The notes under the pieces were generated by a model. That model made no database searches. It was not told the DNA's origin and saw only the letters and a list, made by a program, of their open reading frames with translations. 64,000 nt of DNA from an uncultured bacterium (GTDB taxonomy: Bacteria > Desulfobacterota > Desulfobaccia > Desulfobaccales > 0-14-0-80-60-11), in assembly GCA_937943575.1 (NCBI GenBank), contig CALEAV010000003.1, forward strand, positions 1 to 64,000, written 5' to 3'. Made by a program: the position numbers and the translations under genes. Within the stretch, counting starts at the first letter, position 1. Each line of letters starts with the position of its first letter. This document shows positions 36,951 to 47,304 of this stretch, piece by piece.

Positions 36951-39005
36951 TCACAACTGGCACAGCCCGTGGATGGAATCGCAGGTCTGGGCATAGAGGC
37001 GCCCGATCCAGTCCTCGGGGCGCAGGTAGGGGGCATAGGCGGCGGCCGCCGGCAGGGCGGCAGTCTTCGCCCGCTGCCTGAGGAAGCGGTGCACCGTGGT
37101 GACATAGGTGGCGTGGCTCCAGGTGAGGGGCGAAACCGACAGGGGCTCCCCGGTCAGGGGATGGAGCTGCTCCGCCAGAACGCCGGAGGGCAGGGCATGG
37201 TCCGCCACCCAGGAGAGAATCCCCAGGGCCTCCTCCTGGCCGGCTTCATCCCCCCGTTCCAGGAGGTAGTCCGCCAGCCACAGGGTGCAGATGAACCACG
37301 GGTTGCCCGGGCCGTCCGGGCTCACCCGGTGGTAGGGGTCGCCCTCATAGCGGGCCAGGCCCCCCACCGGCCCCGGCACCCGGAGGCGTTCCCTCAGACA
37401 GGCCATGGTGGCGGTGATGCGGGGGTCCTCGGCGGTGAACAGGCCGAAGGCGAACAGCCCCCAGAGGCTGGCGTCCGGGGTCAGGTCCGGGGCCAAGGCG
37501 CCGTCGGGCCCCCGGCAGAGCCTGCGGGCGAAGCGCCCCGCTTCGGGCCGCCAGAGATGCCGGGAGGCGGCATCCCGGATCTCCGCCGCCACCTGACGGT
37601 AGCGGGCCGAAAGCTCCTCCTCGCCGAAGACCATGCAAAACAGGGCTGCGGCGGTGAGGCCGCCGAAGACCGCACCCACCGTGAAGGCGGAGATGCCCCG
37701 CCGCTCCTCCCACAGGTCGTAGGAGGGGGCCGGCAGGCCGGTGTCGGGGTCCCGGTAGGCGCACATGAACTCCGCCGCCTTCTTCACCAGCGGCCGATAC
37801 AGGGGCTTGATGACGTCCAGGTCCCGGTAGGAGACGAAGTGCTGCCACAGGGCCCAAACCACCAGGGCGGTGGAGTCCTCCTGGATGGGGAGCTGCGGCT
37901 GGCCGTCCTCATACCACGGATGCCAGGAGGAGGCCAGGGTGCCATCGGGGTTGTATTTGTGCAGGAGGCAGCCCTCGGGCTCCACCAGCCGGGCCATGAA
38001 GCGGAAGAAGTTGCGGGGGGCGGTGGGGTGGCCGGCCAGATCCAGGGCATGGGCCACCAGGGCGCCGTCCCGGGGCCAGATGTAGGAGTAGGTGTCCCGG
38101 TTGAAATGGATGACGTCTGAATCATTGCCGGCCAGGATGCCTCCCTGGGCATCGGTCTGGGTGCGCAGAATCAGGAGGCTGCGGCGATAGAGCTCCCCCA
38201 CCTTGGCCGGCAGGAACTCCAGGGGCGGCGATTCCTTCCTGATCCACAGAGTCCAGTAATCCCCGGTGCGTTTGAGGAGCCGGGCCGGGTGGCGGGATTT
38301 CACCAGGTTATCCAACCGCTGCACCTCGGCCCGGTTTTCCCCGGCGGCCAGCCAGAAATAGGCCGGGCGCCGCTCCCCTGCGGGCACCCGCAGGCTCACC
38401 CCCAGGACCGAATCCACCGAGCCCTGGGCGATGGGGTTGCCGGAGAGCACCCCGTCCTCCGCATCCCGCCAGGTGCCCTCCCTGCCGGGGAGCCCCTTCT
38501 CCCCCACGGCAAACTGCTCCAGGCCGTCAGGGCTGTCGCCCCAGGCGTTGGCCAGGAAATAGCGGGCGCCCTTGTAATGCAGGAGGCCGCCGCTTTTGGG
38601 GTCGAAGGCCGCAGTGTCCCCCACGTTGTTGCCGGAGATGCTCAAATCCAGGGTGAAAAACAGCCGCACCTCCCGTTCCTGGGGGGCCAGGTTTTCCACC
38701 AGCACCTCCCGGAGCCAGAGGTCCTCATGGAAGTCCACCGCATCCCGGCAGCGGAGCCGGATCTGCAGGGAGTCATGGGCGAGGCGGACGTCGGTGACCA
38801 GGGTGTCGGGGGCATAGCGGAGCTCCCGGCCCCACTCCTCCCCCACCCAGGCGAAGCGCCCCGCCACCCACACCCCCAGGCGGCAGCGGGCCCCCAGAAC
38901 GTGATTTTCCTGGCCCACGTGGGGGAAAGAGAGGTCCCGGAGGCAGTAGTCCCGATCAAAACAGAGGAGCAGGCGGCCGTTGGACAGGGGCAGATCCCGG
39001 GGCAT
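36951..39005 (-). CDS. Glycoside hydrolase family 15 (glucoamylase-like)
   Basis: DTYSYIWPRDGALVAHALDLAG, WHPWYEDGQPQLPIQEDSTALVVWALW, SVSPLTWSHATYVTTVHRFL. Confidence 0.88.
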   Translation of the reverse strand: MPRDLPLSNGRLLLCFDRDYCLRDLSFPHVGQENHVLGARCRLGVWVAGRFAWVGEEWGRELRYAPDTLVTDVRLAHDSLQIRLRCRDAVDFHEDLWLREVLVENLAPQEREVRLFFTLDLSISGNNVGDTAAFDPKSGGLLHYKGARYFLANAWGDSPDGLEQFAVGEKGLPGREGTWRDAEDGVLSGNPIAQGSVDSVLGVSLRVPAGERRPAYFWLAAGENRAEVQRLDNLVKSRHPARLLKRTGDYWTLWIRKESPPLEFLPAKVGELYRRSLLILRTQTDAQGGILAGNDSDVIHFNRDTYSYIWPRDGALVAHALDLAGHPTAPRNFFRFMARLVEPEGCLLHKYNPDGTLASSWHPWYEDGQPQLPIQEDSTALVVWALWQHFVSYRDLDVIKPLYRPLVKKAAEFMCAYRDPDTGLPAPSYDLWEERRGISAFTVGAVFGGLTAAALFCMVFGEEELSARYRQVAAEIRDAASRHLWRPEAGRFARRLCRGPDGALAPDLTPDASLWGLFAFGLFTAEDPRITATMACLRERLRVPGPVGGLARYEGDPYHRVSPDGPGNPWFICTLWLADYLLERGDEAGQEEALGILSWVADHALPSGVLAEQLHPLTGEPLSVSPLTWSHATYVTTVHRFLRQRAKTAALPAAAAYAPYLRPEDWIGRLYAQTCDSIHGLCQL

Positions 39006-39143
39006 GGCAGTCTCCACACGAGGTGAGGGGAGGCCGGGGGCCACCCCGCCCTCCCTTCAACCTCTCCCCCTCCTAATGGGGTTTGCAGGTGAAGGCCCCG
39101 GTGGAAAGGGAGAGGCTTCTTCGAGCCCGTCTCCCCCGGGGCC

Positions 39144-40130
39144 TCAGCCCACGAGGCGGATGGCCTCCCGAATCATCTGATTGGTGTAGCCCCACTCATT
39201 GTCGTACCAGGCCATGACCTTCACCAGGTCGCCGTCCACCACCTGGGTCATGCTGAGCTCCACCACCGAGGCCCGGGGGTCCTGGATGATGTCGGAGGAC
39301 ACCAGAGGATCGTGGCTGACGCCCAGGATGCCCTGATAGCGGGGGGTCTCCGCCTCCTCGATGAGGATGTCATTCACCTCCTTGACCGTGGTGGGCCGCT
39401 CCATGAGCATGGTGATGTCGGCCAGGGAGCCGCAGGGCACCGGCCCCCGCACCGCCACGCCGTCGAATTTGCCCTGATACTGCGGCAGGATTTCGGTGAC
39501 CGCCTTGGCCGCACCGGTGGTGGTGGGGACGAAGTTGGCGGCTCCGGCCCGGCCCCGGGCCCATTTCTTGGCCGGCCCGTCGACGATGAGCTGGCTGGAG
39601 GTGTAAGCATGGATGGTGGTCATGATGGCCTTTTTGATGCCGATGCGGCGGCCCAGCACCTCGATGACCGGGGCGATGCAGTTGGTGGTGCAGCTGGCGC
39701 AGGAGAAGGCCTGCTCGCCCTCGGGCTGGGTGACGCCATGCACGATGGTGCACAGATTGTCCTTGGGGGGCGCCGAGAGCAGGGCGTATTTGGCCCCCGC
39801 CTGCAGGTGCTTGGTCAGGCCCTCGTAGGTGGTGAAGACGCCGGTGCACTCAAAGACCAGGTCCACCCCCAGGTCCTTCCAGGGGAGCTGGGCCGGGTCC
39901 TTGACATTGAAGGTGCGGATGATCCTGCCGTCCACCGCCAGCTGACCGTCGACGGCCTCCACCTTGCGGTGATAACGGCCGTACACGGTATCGTAGCGCA
40001 GGAGATACACCAGGTTGTCCAGGGGCATGAGGTCATTGACCGCCACCAGCTCCAGTTGCGGAGTGTCCATGATAATGCGCAGTGCCGCCCGGCCGATCCG
40101 GCCCATGCCGTTGATGGCTACCTTGCCCAT
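39144..40130 (-). CDS. gap: Glyceraldehyde-3-phosphate dehydrogenase
   Basis: INGMGRIGRAALRI, SCASCTTNCIAPV, WYDNEWGYTNQM. Confidence 0.95.
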   Translation of the reverse strand: MGKVAINGMGRIGRAALRIIMDTPQLELVAVNDLMPLDNLVYLLRYDTVYGRYHRKVEAVDGQLAVDGRIIRTFNVKDPAQLPWKDLGVDLVFECTGVFTTYEGLTKHLQAGAKYALLSAPPKDNLCTIVHGVTQPEGEQAFSCASCTTNCIAPVIEVLGRRIGIKKAIMTTIHAYTSSQLIVDGPAKKWARGRAGAANFVPTTTGAAKAVTEILPQYQGKFDGVAVRGPVPCGSLADITMLMERPTTVKEVNDILIEEAETPRYQGILGVSHDPLVSSDIIQDPRASVVELSMTQVVDGDLVKVMAWYDNEWGYTNQMIREAIRLVG

Positions 40131-40300
40131 AACTCCCTCCTTGAGGCGCGAGTGTGCGAAGGGCCTGTGCCTGGGGGTGGGCGGTCCAACCGCCGTGACC
40201 CCGTCCCCGGGCCCGATCCCTCCTCAGTATTGCGGTGTTTGCCTTAAGTTAGCACGAAGGGGTGGGGTCTGCAAGGCGGCAAGGGGTTCCCCCGGCCCGT

Positions 40301-40828
40301 TCAGGTTGCGGGGGCGGCCGCATCCGGCCGCAGCCAGCGGGCCGCCCGCTTCAGGAGGCGTTTCCAGACAAAATAGGCGGGAATGTAGCAGAGAATGAAG
40401 GCCCCGATAAAGCCCAGGGAGAAGCCGGTTCCCGGCAGAGGGATGTCCACCCCCAGGAAGCGGTACTGCATCCAGGCCAGGGCCAGGGGCGCCGGCCAGA
40501 AAAAGGCGCCGGAGAGGGCCAGCTGCTGGAAAAAGGACTTGCTGAAAGCCTCGTTGGCCAGCTTGTTGGCGGCTTCATAGGCCGCCTTGTCCCCGGCCTT
40601 CAGGGCCTCGATGGAGAGGTCATGATAATGTCGGGCCCTGGCCGCAGTCTCCTCCAGGTACCGGCCCACCAGCCGCCGGGCCAGCCAGAGGCTCAGCTCC
40701 CCCAGGGCCAGGGTGTGGAGGGCCAAAACAAAGGTGCCGAGGTAAAAATCCAGCAGCGCCCAGCCGGTGAGGCGGTAGAACCGGATGAGGTAGGGATCCA
40801 GGGCCAAAAAAGGCCACGGCATGTCCAT
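40301..40828 (-). CDS. Uncharacterised membrane protein
   Basis: Four hydrophobic segments; no recognised family. Confidence 0.6.
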   Translation of the reverse strand: MDMPWPFLALDPYLIRFYRLTGWALLDFYLGTFVLALHTLALGELSLWLARRLVGRYLEETAARARHYHDLSIEALKAGDKAAYEAANKLANEAFSKSFFQQLALSGAFFWPAPLALAWMQYRFLGVDIPLPGTGFSLGFIGAFILCYIPAYFVWKRLLKRAARWLRPDAAAPAT

Positions 40829-40965
40829 GACGGCGGCAGATGAGGGCGTAAGAGGTTAGCGACGGATCATGGTCTCGGGAGAGCCGAGGCCGGACCTCGA
40901 GGCCCGGCCTCGCCGCTTTGCAGAATCTACCGGGGCCGGAGATTCACCCCCGGCCTCCGTGCACA

Positions 40966-42270
40966 TTACAGGCCCGGCAGCCAGGACTTGCCCAGGAAGC
41001 CCTTGGTGACGTAGCCGATGCCCACATACAGGGCCAACACCACAAAGAGGCGCTTCAGCCAGACCTCCGGGATCTTTTTGGAGGTGACCGGACCCAGCAC
41101 GGAGCCGATGGCGATGCCGATGAGCTCGGTGAAGATGAGGAGGAAGTCCACCGGCACCTGCCGGACCACCATCATGTTGAAGATGTTGACGATCATGCCC
41201 ACCAGCACCGCCAGGGCGGAGGTGCCGGCCACGATGAACATGGGCAGGCCCGCCACCGAAGTGAGGAAGGGCACATAGAGAAAGCCGCCGCCCACCCCGA
41301 TGAGGGCCGAGATGCCGTTGATGACAAAACCGCCCAACAGCGGCCAGATGGGGTTGAAGGAGAATTCCACCCCATAGAAGGTGAAGTGAATGCGGCTGGG
41401 GCTCCACTGGGTGACCCTGACCCCGGCGGCGTGTTCCGCCACCACCTCCGCGGTCTTGCGGATATGGGCGTCCTCAAAGGCCTTGGCCGCCGCCCGGGCC
41501 GCCTTGCGGGCCTCCATGCCCATGGGCGTGGTCTCATAGAAGAGGACAAAGGCCACGGCAAAGACCGCCAGCCCGAAGATGCCGGTGTAGGCGCCCACCT
41601 CCAGCTTGCCCACGGTGAGCAGCGGCACCAGATAGCCGGCCAGGAGGCCGCCGATGGCCAGACACAGCCCCAGAGGCAGCACCAGCCGGCCCATGCGCCA
41701 GTAGGTAAAAGAGGAGATGAGGGCCGAGAGAGCCACCAGATACTGGTTGCTGGTGCGGATGGAGTCGGTGAGCAGCTTGTTCAGCGTGGGGCTGGTTTTC
41801 TTGAAGGTGGCGGCGTAATCCGACAGCCCGAAGACCGTGATGTGGCCCACCCCGGCCATGATGCCGCCGAAGGCGCCCACCGAGGAGAAGATCCAGCCCA
41901 CCCAGGTGCCCCAGAGGATGTACCAGAGCCAGAAGTGCCGGGGTGCACCGGGAATGCCCATGAAGCCTGTGGGGGCATCGGGGTTGATCTCGCCTTTACC
42001 GGTGCCCTTGGGAGTCTTGGCGATGGCCTCCTCCAGCTTGGACATCTTCGCCGCCGGGGCCGCAGGCTTCGCTGCCTCCGGGGCCGCCGGGGCCGGCTTG
42101 GCGGCCTCCGGCGCCGGAGCCGGGGGTGCCGGGGGAGCGGGCTGCGGGGCCGCCGACGGCGGGGCGCTTTCAACAGTCGGGGCCTTGCCTGCCTCCTGGG
42201 CCAAAACCGGCAGCCCGGCCAGCGCTAGGCAGGCGAACAGGGTGACCACTGCCAGATACTTGTTTTTCAT
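40966..42270 (-). CDS. TauE/SafE-family permease with signal peptide and Ala/Pro-rich N-terminal extension
   Basis: GVGGGFLYVPFLTSVAGLPMFIVAGTSAL; EAAKPAPAAPEAAKPAAPAAK low-complexity region. Confidence 0.85.
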   Translation of the reverse strand: MKNKYLAVVTLFACLALAGLPVLAQEAGKAPTVESAPPSAAPQPAPPAPPAPAPEAAKPAPAAPEAAKPAAPAAKMSKLEEAIAKTPKGTGKGEINPDAPTGFMGIPGAPRHFWLWYILWGTWVGWIFSSVGAFGGIMAGVGHITVFGLSDYAATFKKTSPTLNKLLTDSIRTSNQYLVALSALISSFTYWRMGRLVLPLGLCLAIGGLLAGYLVPLLTVGKLEVGAYTGIFGLAVFAVAFVLFYETTPMGMEARKAARAAAKAFEDAHIRKTAEVVAEHAAGVRVTQWSPSRIHFTFYGVEFSFNPIWPLLGGFVINGISALIGVGGGFLYVPFLTSVAGLPMFIVAGTSALAVLVGMIVNIFNMMVVRQVPVDFLLIFTELIGIAIGSVLGPVTSKKIPEVWLKRLFVVLALYVGIGYVTKGFLGKSWLPGL

Positions 42271-42538
42271 CCAAACCTCCTGAGAGTGGCGTCAATATCA
42301 ACACACCGGGAAGTTCCGGCGACGTTGTTGCCCAGATCGGGCCGGCAGGCCGCCATCTTCCTGAAAGTTACCAAAGAAAAAAGTCAACGGCTGTTTCACG
42401 AGGATGCAAATAAGTTATTTCCCTCTCCGCCGGTGCTGGAAGCCTGACGGGAGCACCCTCCCGGCCGGCGCCTTGCCCCCCGATCCCGCCCGGAGGAGAA
42501 CGCCCCCTGTCCGGCCGCCCCGTCGGAAGGCTGCCTGC

Positions 42539-43078
42539 TCACGGCTGCCGGGGCCGGGCAAAGACCTGGGTGGCCCGGATGGCGTGCCCCTGCCGGGCCA
42601 CCCCCACCCCCATGTCCGTGAAGGCGGGGTTCAGAAGATTGGCCCGGTGCCCCGGGCTGGCCAGCCAGGTGTCCACGATGATGCGGGGCAGGCGCTCCGC
42701 CTCCAGGGGCTGGTCGCCCTGGGCGCCCCAGAGGTTCTCGCCGCTGCCGGCCAGGGCATAAGAGACGCCGTCCTTCACCCGCTCATGGGGAGTGCGGCCC
42801 TCCGGGCTCTCGTGCCGGAAATAGCCCCGCCGCAGCATGTCGGCGCTGTGGGCCCGGGCCACCCGGGCCAGGGCCGCATCCCAGCTGAGGGCGGGCACCC
42901 CCTGTCGGCGGCGCGCCTCGTTGGTGAGCCGGAAAATACCCCGCTCCACCTCCCGAAGATACTGGATGTCAGCCGCCGCCGTTGAGCTTGGCCCCGGGCC
43001 TGCCCGGCGCTCGGCCGCGCCCGCCCCCGGAACCAGGAGGAGGGCCACCACCACGGCGATGATGGGGGCGGTTTTCAT
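42539..43078 (-). CDS. CAP/SCP-domain exported protein
   Basis: LTNEARRRQGVPALSWDAALARVARAHSADMLRRGYFRHESPEGRTPHERV...GENLW...SPGHRANLLNPAFTDMGVGVA. Confidence 0.92.
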   Translation of the reverse strand: MKTAPIIAVVVALLLVPGAGAAERRAGPGPSSTAAADIQYLREVERGIFRLTNEARRRQGVPALSWDAALARVARAHSADMLRRGYFRHESPEGRTPHERVKDGVSYALAGSGENLWGAQGDQPLEAERLPRIIVDTWLASPGHRANLLNPAFTDMGVGVARQGHAIRATQVFARPRQP

Positions 43079-43175
43079 GGAGCCCAGGCCCTGGCAAGCC
43101 ACCCCCCTCCGGCTTGGGCGGGGGGACTCTCTGCCCCCGGGGCCCGGAACGCCCCGCTTGCGTCCACAGTGCGCC

Positions 43176-46100
43176 TCATTCCAGGTAGGCGAAGGGCGCC
43201 GCCAGGGACTCGGCCCGCCGTTCCCGGGCGCAGGCCGGGCACAAACGCCGGAGCACCGGCTTGTCCATCACTTTTTCGATGCGGTGGTTGACATACTCCA
43301 GGTAGCGAGGCGGCACGAAAGGCCGGCCGCAGCGGGCGCAGCGGGGCGCCTCCAGGCGGTTGAACACCGTGCCGCACAGGCGCACCTCCCGGAAATCCGG
43401 ACCTTCCACGTAGTCGATGGCCTGGGTGGGGCAGGCCAGGGCACAGGCCCCGCAGGCGATGCAGCGCTCCGCCGCCCGGGGGTAGTCCACCAGCACCCGC
43501 TCAGTGGCGCTGATCTGGCGGAATTTCAGGGCCGCCACCTTCATCTGGTCCCGGCAGGTCTGCTCGCAGATGCTGCAGCGGATGCAGACGTCGCAGCGCA
43601 GACAGCGGGCCGCCTCGGCCCGGGCCTGCTCCTCGGTATAGGGGAGCTCCACCGGCTCAAAGCTCCGGCAGCGCACCGCCGGGGGCAGCATGGGCACCGG
43701 ATGGCGATGGTTGGCCAGCTTCTCCGGGGCCGGGGTGACCTGGAACGGCAGCCGCAGGCGCTTCTGGAAGCGCATCCGGGGGGTCGGCCCGTCGTTGCCC
43801 GACAGGTAATGGTGGATCTCCAAAGCGGCCTGCTTGCCCTGAGCGATGGCCTCCACCACCGTGGCCGGCCCGGTGACTGCGTCCCCACCGGCAAAGATGT
43901 CCGGCACCGTGGTGCGTTTGGTGGGCTCCTCGGTGACAATGGTGCACCAGGGGGTGGTGGCCACCGGCGGTTCCGGGAAGGGGCAGAAGTCCGGCTGCTG
44001 GCCGATGGCGGTGATCACCGCGCCCACCTCCAGGCGGAAGTTGCTCTCCGGGATGGGGATGGGGCGCCGCCGGCCGCTGGCGTCGGGCCGCCCCAGCTCC
44101 GCCTGCAGGCACTCCAGATACTCCACCCGGCCCTCCCCGCCGATGCGGATGGGGATGGTGAGGAAGTGGATCTGCACCCCCTCTTCCAGGGCCTGCTCCA
44201 CCTCCTCGGGGTGGGCCGGCATCTCCGCCCGGGTGCGGCGGTAGGAGACGTGCACCTCGGAGCAGCCCAGCCTGAGACACGTGCGGGCCGCGTCCATGGC
44301 GGCATTGCCGCCGCCGATGATCACCACCTTGTCGGCGGGTTTTTCCCGATTGCCGAGATAAACCCGGCGTAAAAACGAGATGACGTCCATCACCTGGGGG
44401 TAGTCGGTTTCGCCTTCAATCTTCAGGCGATAGCCCAGGTGCGCCCCCACCCCCAGAAAGAAGGCCTCATAGCCCTGGGTCCGGAGCTCCTCCAGGGTCA
44501 CATCCCGGCCCACGGTGATGCCGGTTTTGATCTCCACCCCCAGGGCCTTGACCAGCTCGATCTCCCTGCCCACCACCCGGCGGGGCAGGCGGTAGTCGGG
44601 GATGGCCTCCACCAACAGCCCCCCGGGCTGCTCATGGGCCTCGAAGATCGTGACCGCATGCCCCTTCAGGGCCAGGAAATAGGCGCAGGTGAGACCCGCC
44701 GGCCCCGAGCCCACCACCGCCACCTTGTGGCCGGTGGGCGGGGCGGGGCGGGGCGGGGTCATCTCATCGTGCCGGTCCACCCACTCGGCGGCAAAGGCCT
44801 TGAGATAGCGGATATTGATGGGCTCATCCAGATTGCCCCGCACACAGGCCCGCTCGCAGGGATGCGGGCAGATGAGGCCGCAGACCCAGGGGAAAGGGTT
44901 GTCCTGGCGCATCACCTCCCAGGCCTCCTTGTGACGGCCCTGGGCGATGAGGGCCAGAAAGCTGGGGATGTCGATGCCCGCCGGACAGGCCAGGTGGCAG
45001 GGGGCCGACAGCAGCTTGGGGCACACGTGGGCGTCGCAGTAGTGGTTCTCCACGTGGGCCAGGTATTCGTCCCGGAAATAGGCCAGGGAGGTGAGAAGGG
45101 GGTTGGCCGCCTGCCGGCCCATCTGGCAGGAGCCCTTGCGCTTCAGCTCCTGGGCCCGGCGCTCCAGCTCGTCGATGGTCTCCCGGGTGCCGCTGCCGTC
45201 CACCACCCGGTCCAGGAGGGCCTTGAGGTCCCGGAGGAGGGGGGCGCACCCCGGGCAGTGGGCCCCGGGCTGCTCCAGGATAAAGGCGATCTGGCGCCGG
45301 ACATGGTCCACCACGCAGTGGCGTTCGTCCAGGGCCTCGATCAGCCCCAGGGCCAGAGAGCCTCCCATCTCCCGGATGGTCTCGTGGTGCAGGGTGAGGT
45401 TCTGCAGGGAGGCGGGGAAGAGCCCGCCGGTGGGGCCGCCCACCAAAACACCCTTGGGGGTGCGGCCGTGGCGCCAGCCGCCGCCGATCTCCGTCACCAC
45501 CTGCCCCAGGGTGGCGGTGAGGGGCACCTCCACAAACCCGGGGCGCTCCACTGCGCCGGCCAGCCGGAAGATCATGGTGCCGGGGGCGCACTCCAGCCCC
45601 AGCTTCCTGAACCAGGCCACCGGCTGCTGGGCGATGAAAGGCAGCGAGGCGATGACCATCAGGCTGTGGCAGAGAAAGGTGGGCTTGGGGTGGCGCTCGA
45701 AGAAGTCCGGGGGCAGGCTGCCGCTGACACTCCGCACCAGGAGCTCCTCGTCGTCCATGAGATAGGTGCCCTGCCCCTGCACGATGTGGAGGCGCACCGG
45801 CGGCTCCTTGGCGGGCCACAGGCGGGAGGCCTGAAAGGCCTTCCAGGACTCCCTCAGGCGGCTGGCGGCCAGCTCCGCCCGTTCGTGGAGATACACCACC
45901 GCCTCATTCACCTTGAGGGTCTGGGTGGCCAGGAAGATGCCCTCCAGCACCTGATGAGGCAGGGCCTCCAGGAGGAACATCTCCGGGGTGGCGCCCTCCA
46001 AGGGGGGGGCGGCATTCACCACCAGGACGGGGTGCTCCTTTTCCACCCGGATTTCGCACCACTTGGGCCCTACCGGCCGGATGGTGAGGAGGCCGAACTC

Positions 46101-46580
46101 GCAAAACCCCGCCGCCACCACCTTCTGGAGAAAGGAATCGAACCCCTGGCTGAAGAAGGTGCGCAGGCCCTTGTAGCCGTCGTAGTCCTGGTACTCCTCC
46201 CAGGAGAGGGGGTCGATCCTGCCCGCCAGCTCGGAGATGTAGGGCTTCTGGGATTCGTAGAACTCCTGGAAGTCCTTCCCCACCAGCCACTGGCTCAGGG
46301 GGCGGCCGTCGTCGAGGTGGCTGGCCAGAATCCGGGGCACCATGTCCGGGGTGACCAGCTCATAGAGGTGGGAGCCCAGCCTGTCCCGGATTTCCACCAT
46401 CACGTCCTTGCCAGCCACCCCCCGCCAGCCCACCAGGCGGACGGTCACCTCCCCCAGCTCGTCCAGGGAGCGACGCCGGATCTCCTCGTGAAAGGCATTC
46501 TCCACCTCCAGGGCCGGGGTGAGATCCGCACCCGGAAAGGTGGAGATACTGACGGTCATGATATGTCGGTTGGGGGCCAT
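43176..46580 (-). CDS. NuoE/NuoF-like plus GltD-like NAD(P)H oxidoreductase fusion with C-terminal 4Fe-4S and zinc-ribbon-like motifs
   Basis: NuoF-like N-terminal half; HLACPAGIDIPSFLALIAQGRHKEAW, VAVVGSGPAGLTCAYFLALKGHAVTIFE, VIIGGGNAAMDAARTCLRLG; C-terminal CxxC clusters. Confidence 0.85.
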   Translation of the reverse strand: MAPNRHIMTVSISTFPGADLTPALEVENAFHEEIRRRSLDELGEVTVRLVGWRGVAGKDVMVEIRDRLGSHLYELVTPDMVPRILASHLDDGRPLSQWLVGKDFQEFYESQKPYISELAGRIDPLSWEEYQDYDGYKGLRTFFSQGFDSFLQKVVAAGFCEFGLLTIRPVGPKWCEIRVEKEHPVLVVNAAPPLEGATPEMFLLEALPHQVLEGIFLATQTLKVNEAVVYLHERAELAASRLRESWKAFQASRLWPAKEPPVRLHIVQGQGTYLMDDEELLVRSVSGSLPPDFFERHPKPTFLCHSLMVIASLPFIAQQPVAWFRKLGLECAPGTMIFRLAGAVERPGFVEVPLTATLGQVVTEIGGGWRHGRTPKGVLVGGPTGGLFPASLQNLTLHHETIREMGGSLALGLIEALDERHCVVDHVRRQIAFILEQPGAHCPGCAPLLRDLKALLDRVVDGSGTRETIDELERRAQELKRKGSCQMGRQAANPLLTSLAYFRDEYLAHVENHYCDAHVCPKLLSAPCHLACPAGIDIPSFLALIAQGRHKEAWEVMRQDNPFPWVCGLICPHPCERACVRGNLDEPINIRYLKAFAAEWVDRHDEMTPPRPAPPTGHKVAVVGSGPAGLTCAYFLALKGHAVTIFEAHEQPGGLLVEAIPDYRLPRRVVGREIELVKALGVEIKTGITVGRDVTLEELRTQGYEAFFLGVGAHLGYRLKIEGETDYPQVMDVISFLRRVYLGNREKPADKVVIIGGGNAAMDAARTCLRLGCSEVHVSYRRTRAEMPAHPEEVEQALEEGVQIHFLTIPIRIGGEGRVEYLECLQAELGRPDASGRRRPIPIPESNFRLEVGAVITAIGQQPDFCPFPEPPVATTPWCTIVTEEPTKRTTVPDIFAGGDAVTGPATVVEAIAQGKQAALEIHHYLSGNDGPTPRMRFQKRLRLPFQVTPAPEKLANHRHPVPMLPPAVRCRSFEPVELPYTEEQARAEAARCLRCDVCIRCSICEQTCRDQMKVAALKFRQISATERVLVDYPRAAERCIACGACALACPTQAIDYVEGPDFREVRLCGTVFNRLEAPRCARCGRPFVPPRYLEYVNHRIEKVMDKPVLRRLCPACARERRAESLAAPFAYLE

Positions 46581-46697
46581 AGGCTCACTTCACCCGCCGT
46601 GGGGCGGTTTTGCAGACAAATATGCAAGGTTCCTTCCGGGGCGCTGCAAAGGGCACCCCTAAGATGCCCTTAGGGAGGTTGCCGGGCGCCGGCGCGC

Positions 46698-47222
46698 CTA
46701 GCGGGCGCTCACCAGCTCGGTGAGCTCAAAGGCCACGGTCCTGGCGAAGCGCTCCCGGCGGCTCTGTTCCAAACGGTCGGCCCGGCCGAAGCTCAGGCAG
46801 TGGGTGACGCACTTGGCCACACAGGCCGGCTCCAGGCCCTGGTCCACCCGGTCCATGCAGTAGTCGCACTTCACCACCTTGCCGGTCTCCGGGTTCCACT
46901 GGGGGGCGCCCCAGGGACAGGCGATGATGCAGCTCTTGCAGCCCACACACAGGGACTGCTCCACATAGACGATGCCGTCCTTGGGCCGCATGCGCATGGC
47001 CCCGGTGGGGCAGGCGGGCACGCACCACGGCTCGCTGCAATGGAAGCAGGGCATGAAGACAAAGGCCTGCCGCGGCTGCTGGTTGATCATTTTGGGGCCC
47101 ACCGGGATGATCTGCCCCAGGCGCGGGCCCAGGGGCAGGCCCTTGTTGCTCTTGCAGTGCACCTCGCAGCTCAGGCAGCCGATGCAGCGCTTCTGGTTCT
47201 GCAACAGGTAATACTGGCTCAT
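46698..47222 (-). CDS. 4Fe-4S electron-transfer subunit (HycB/CooF/PhsB-like)
   Basis: CIGCLSCEVHCKSNKGLP, CFHCSEPWCVPACPTGAM, CVGCKSCIIACPWGAP, CDYCMDRVDQGLEPACVAKC. Confidence 0.9.
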   Translation of the reverse strand: MSQYYLLQNQKRCIGCLSCEVHCKSNKGLPLGPRLGQIIPVGPKMINQQPRQAFVFMPCFHCSEPWCVPACPTGAMRMRPKDGIVYVEQSLCVGCKSCIIACPWGAPQWNPETGKVVKCDYCMDRVDQGLEPACVAKCVTHCLSFGRADRLEQSRRERFARTVAFELTELVSAR

Positions 47223-47304
47223 GCGTCCTCCATGTCGAGGGGAACCAAGGCTCCCTTGCTCCCGCAGCCGCCCCGGAATGGCGGCGGCTGCCCTCCGGGA
47301 GGGT

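Noticed and set aside
44439-46673. 744-aa plus-strand ORF
   Set aside because: Antisense to the NuoF/GltD-like fusion gene.
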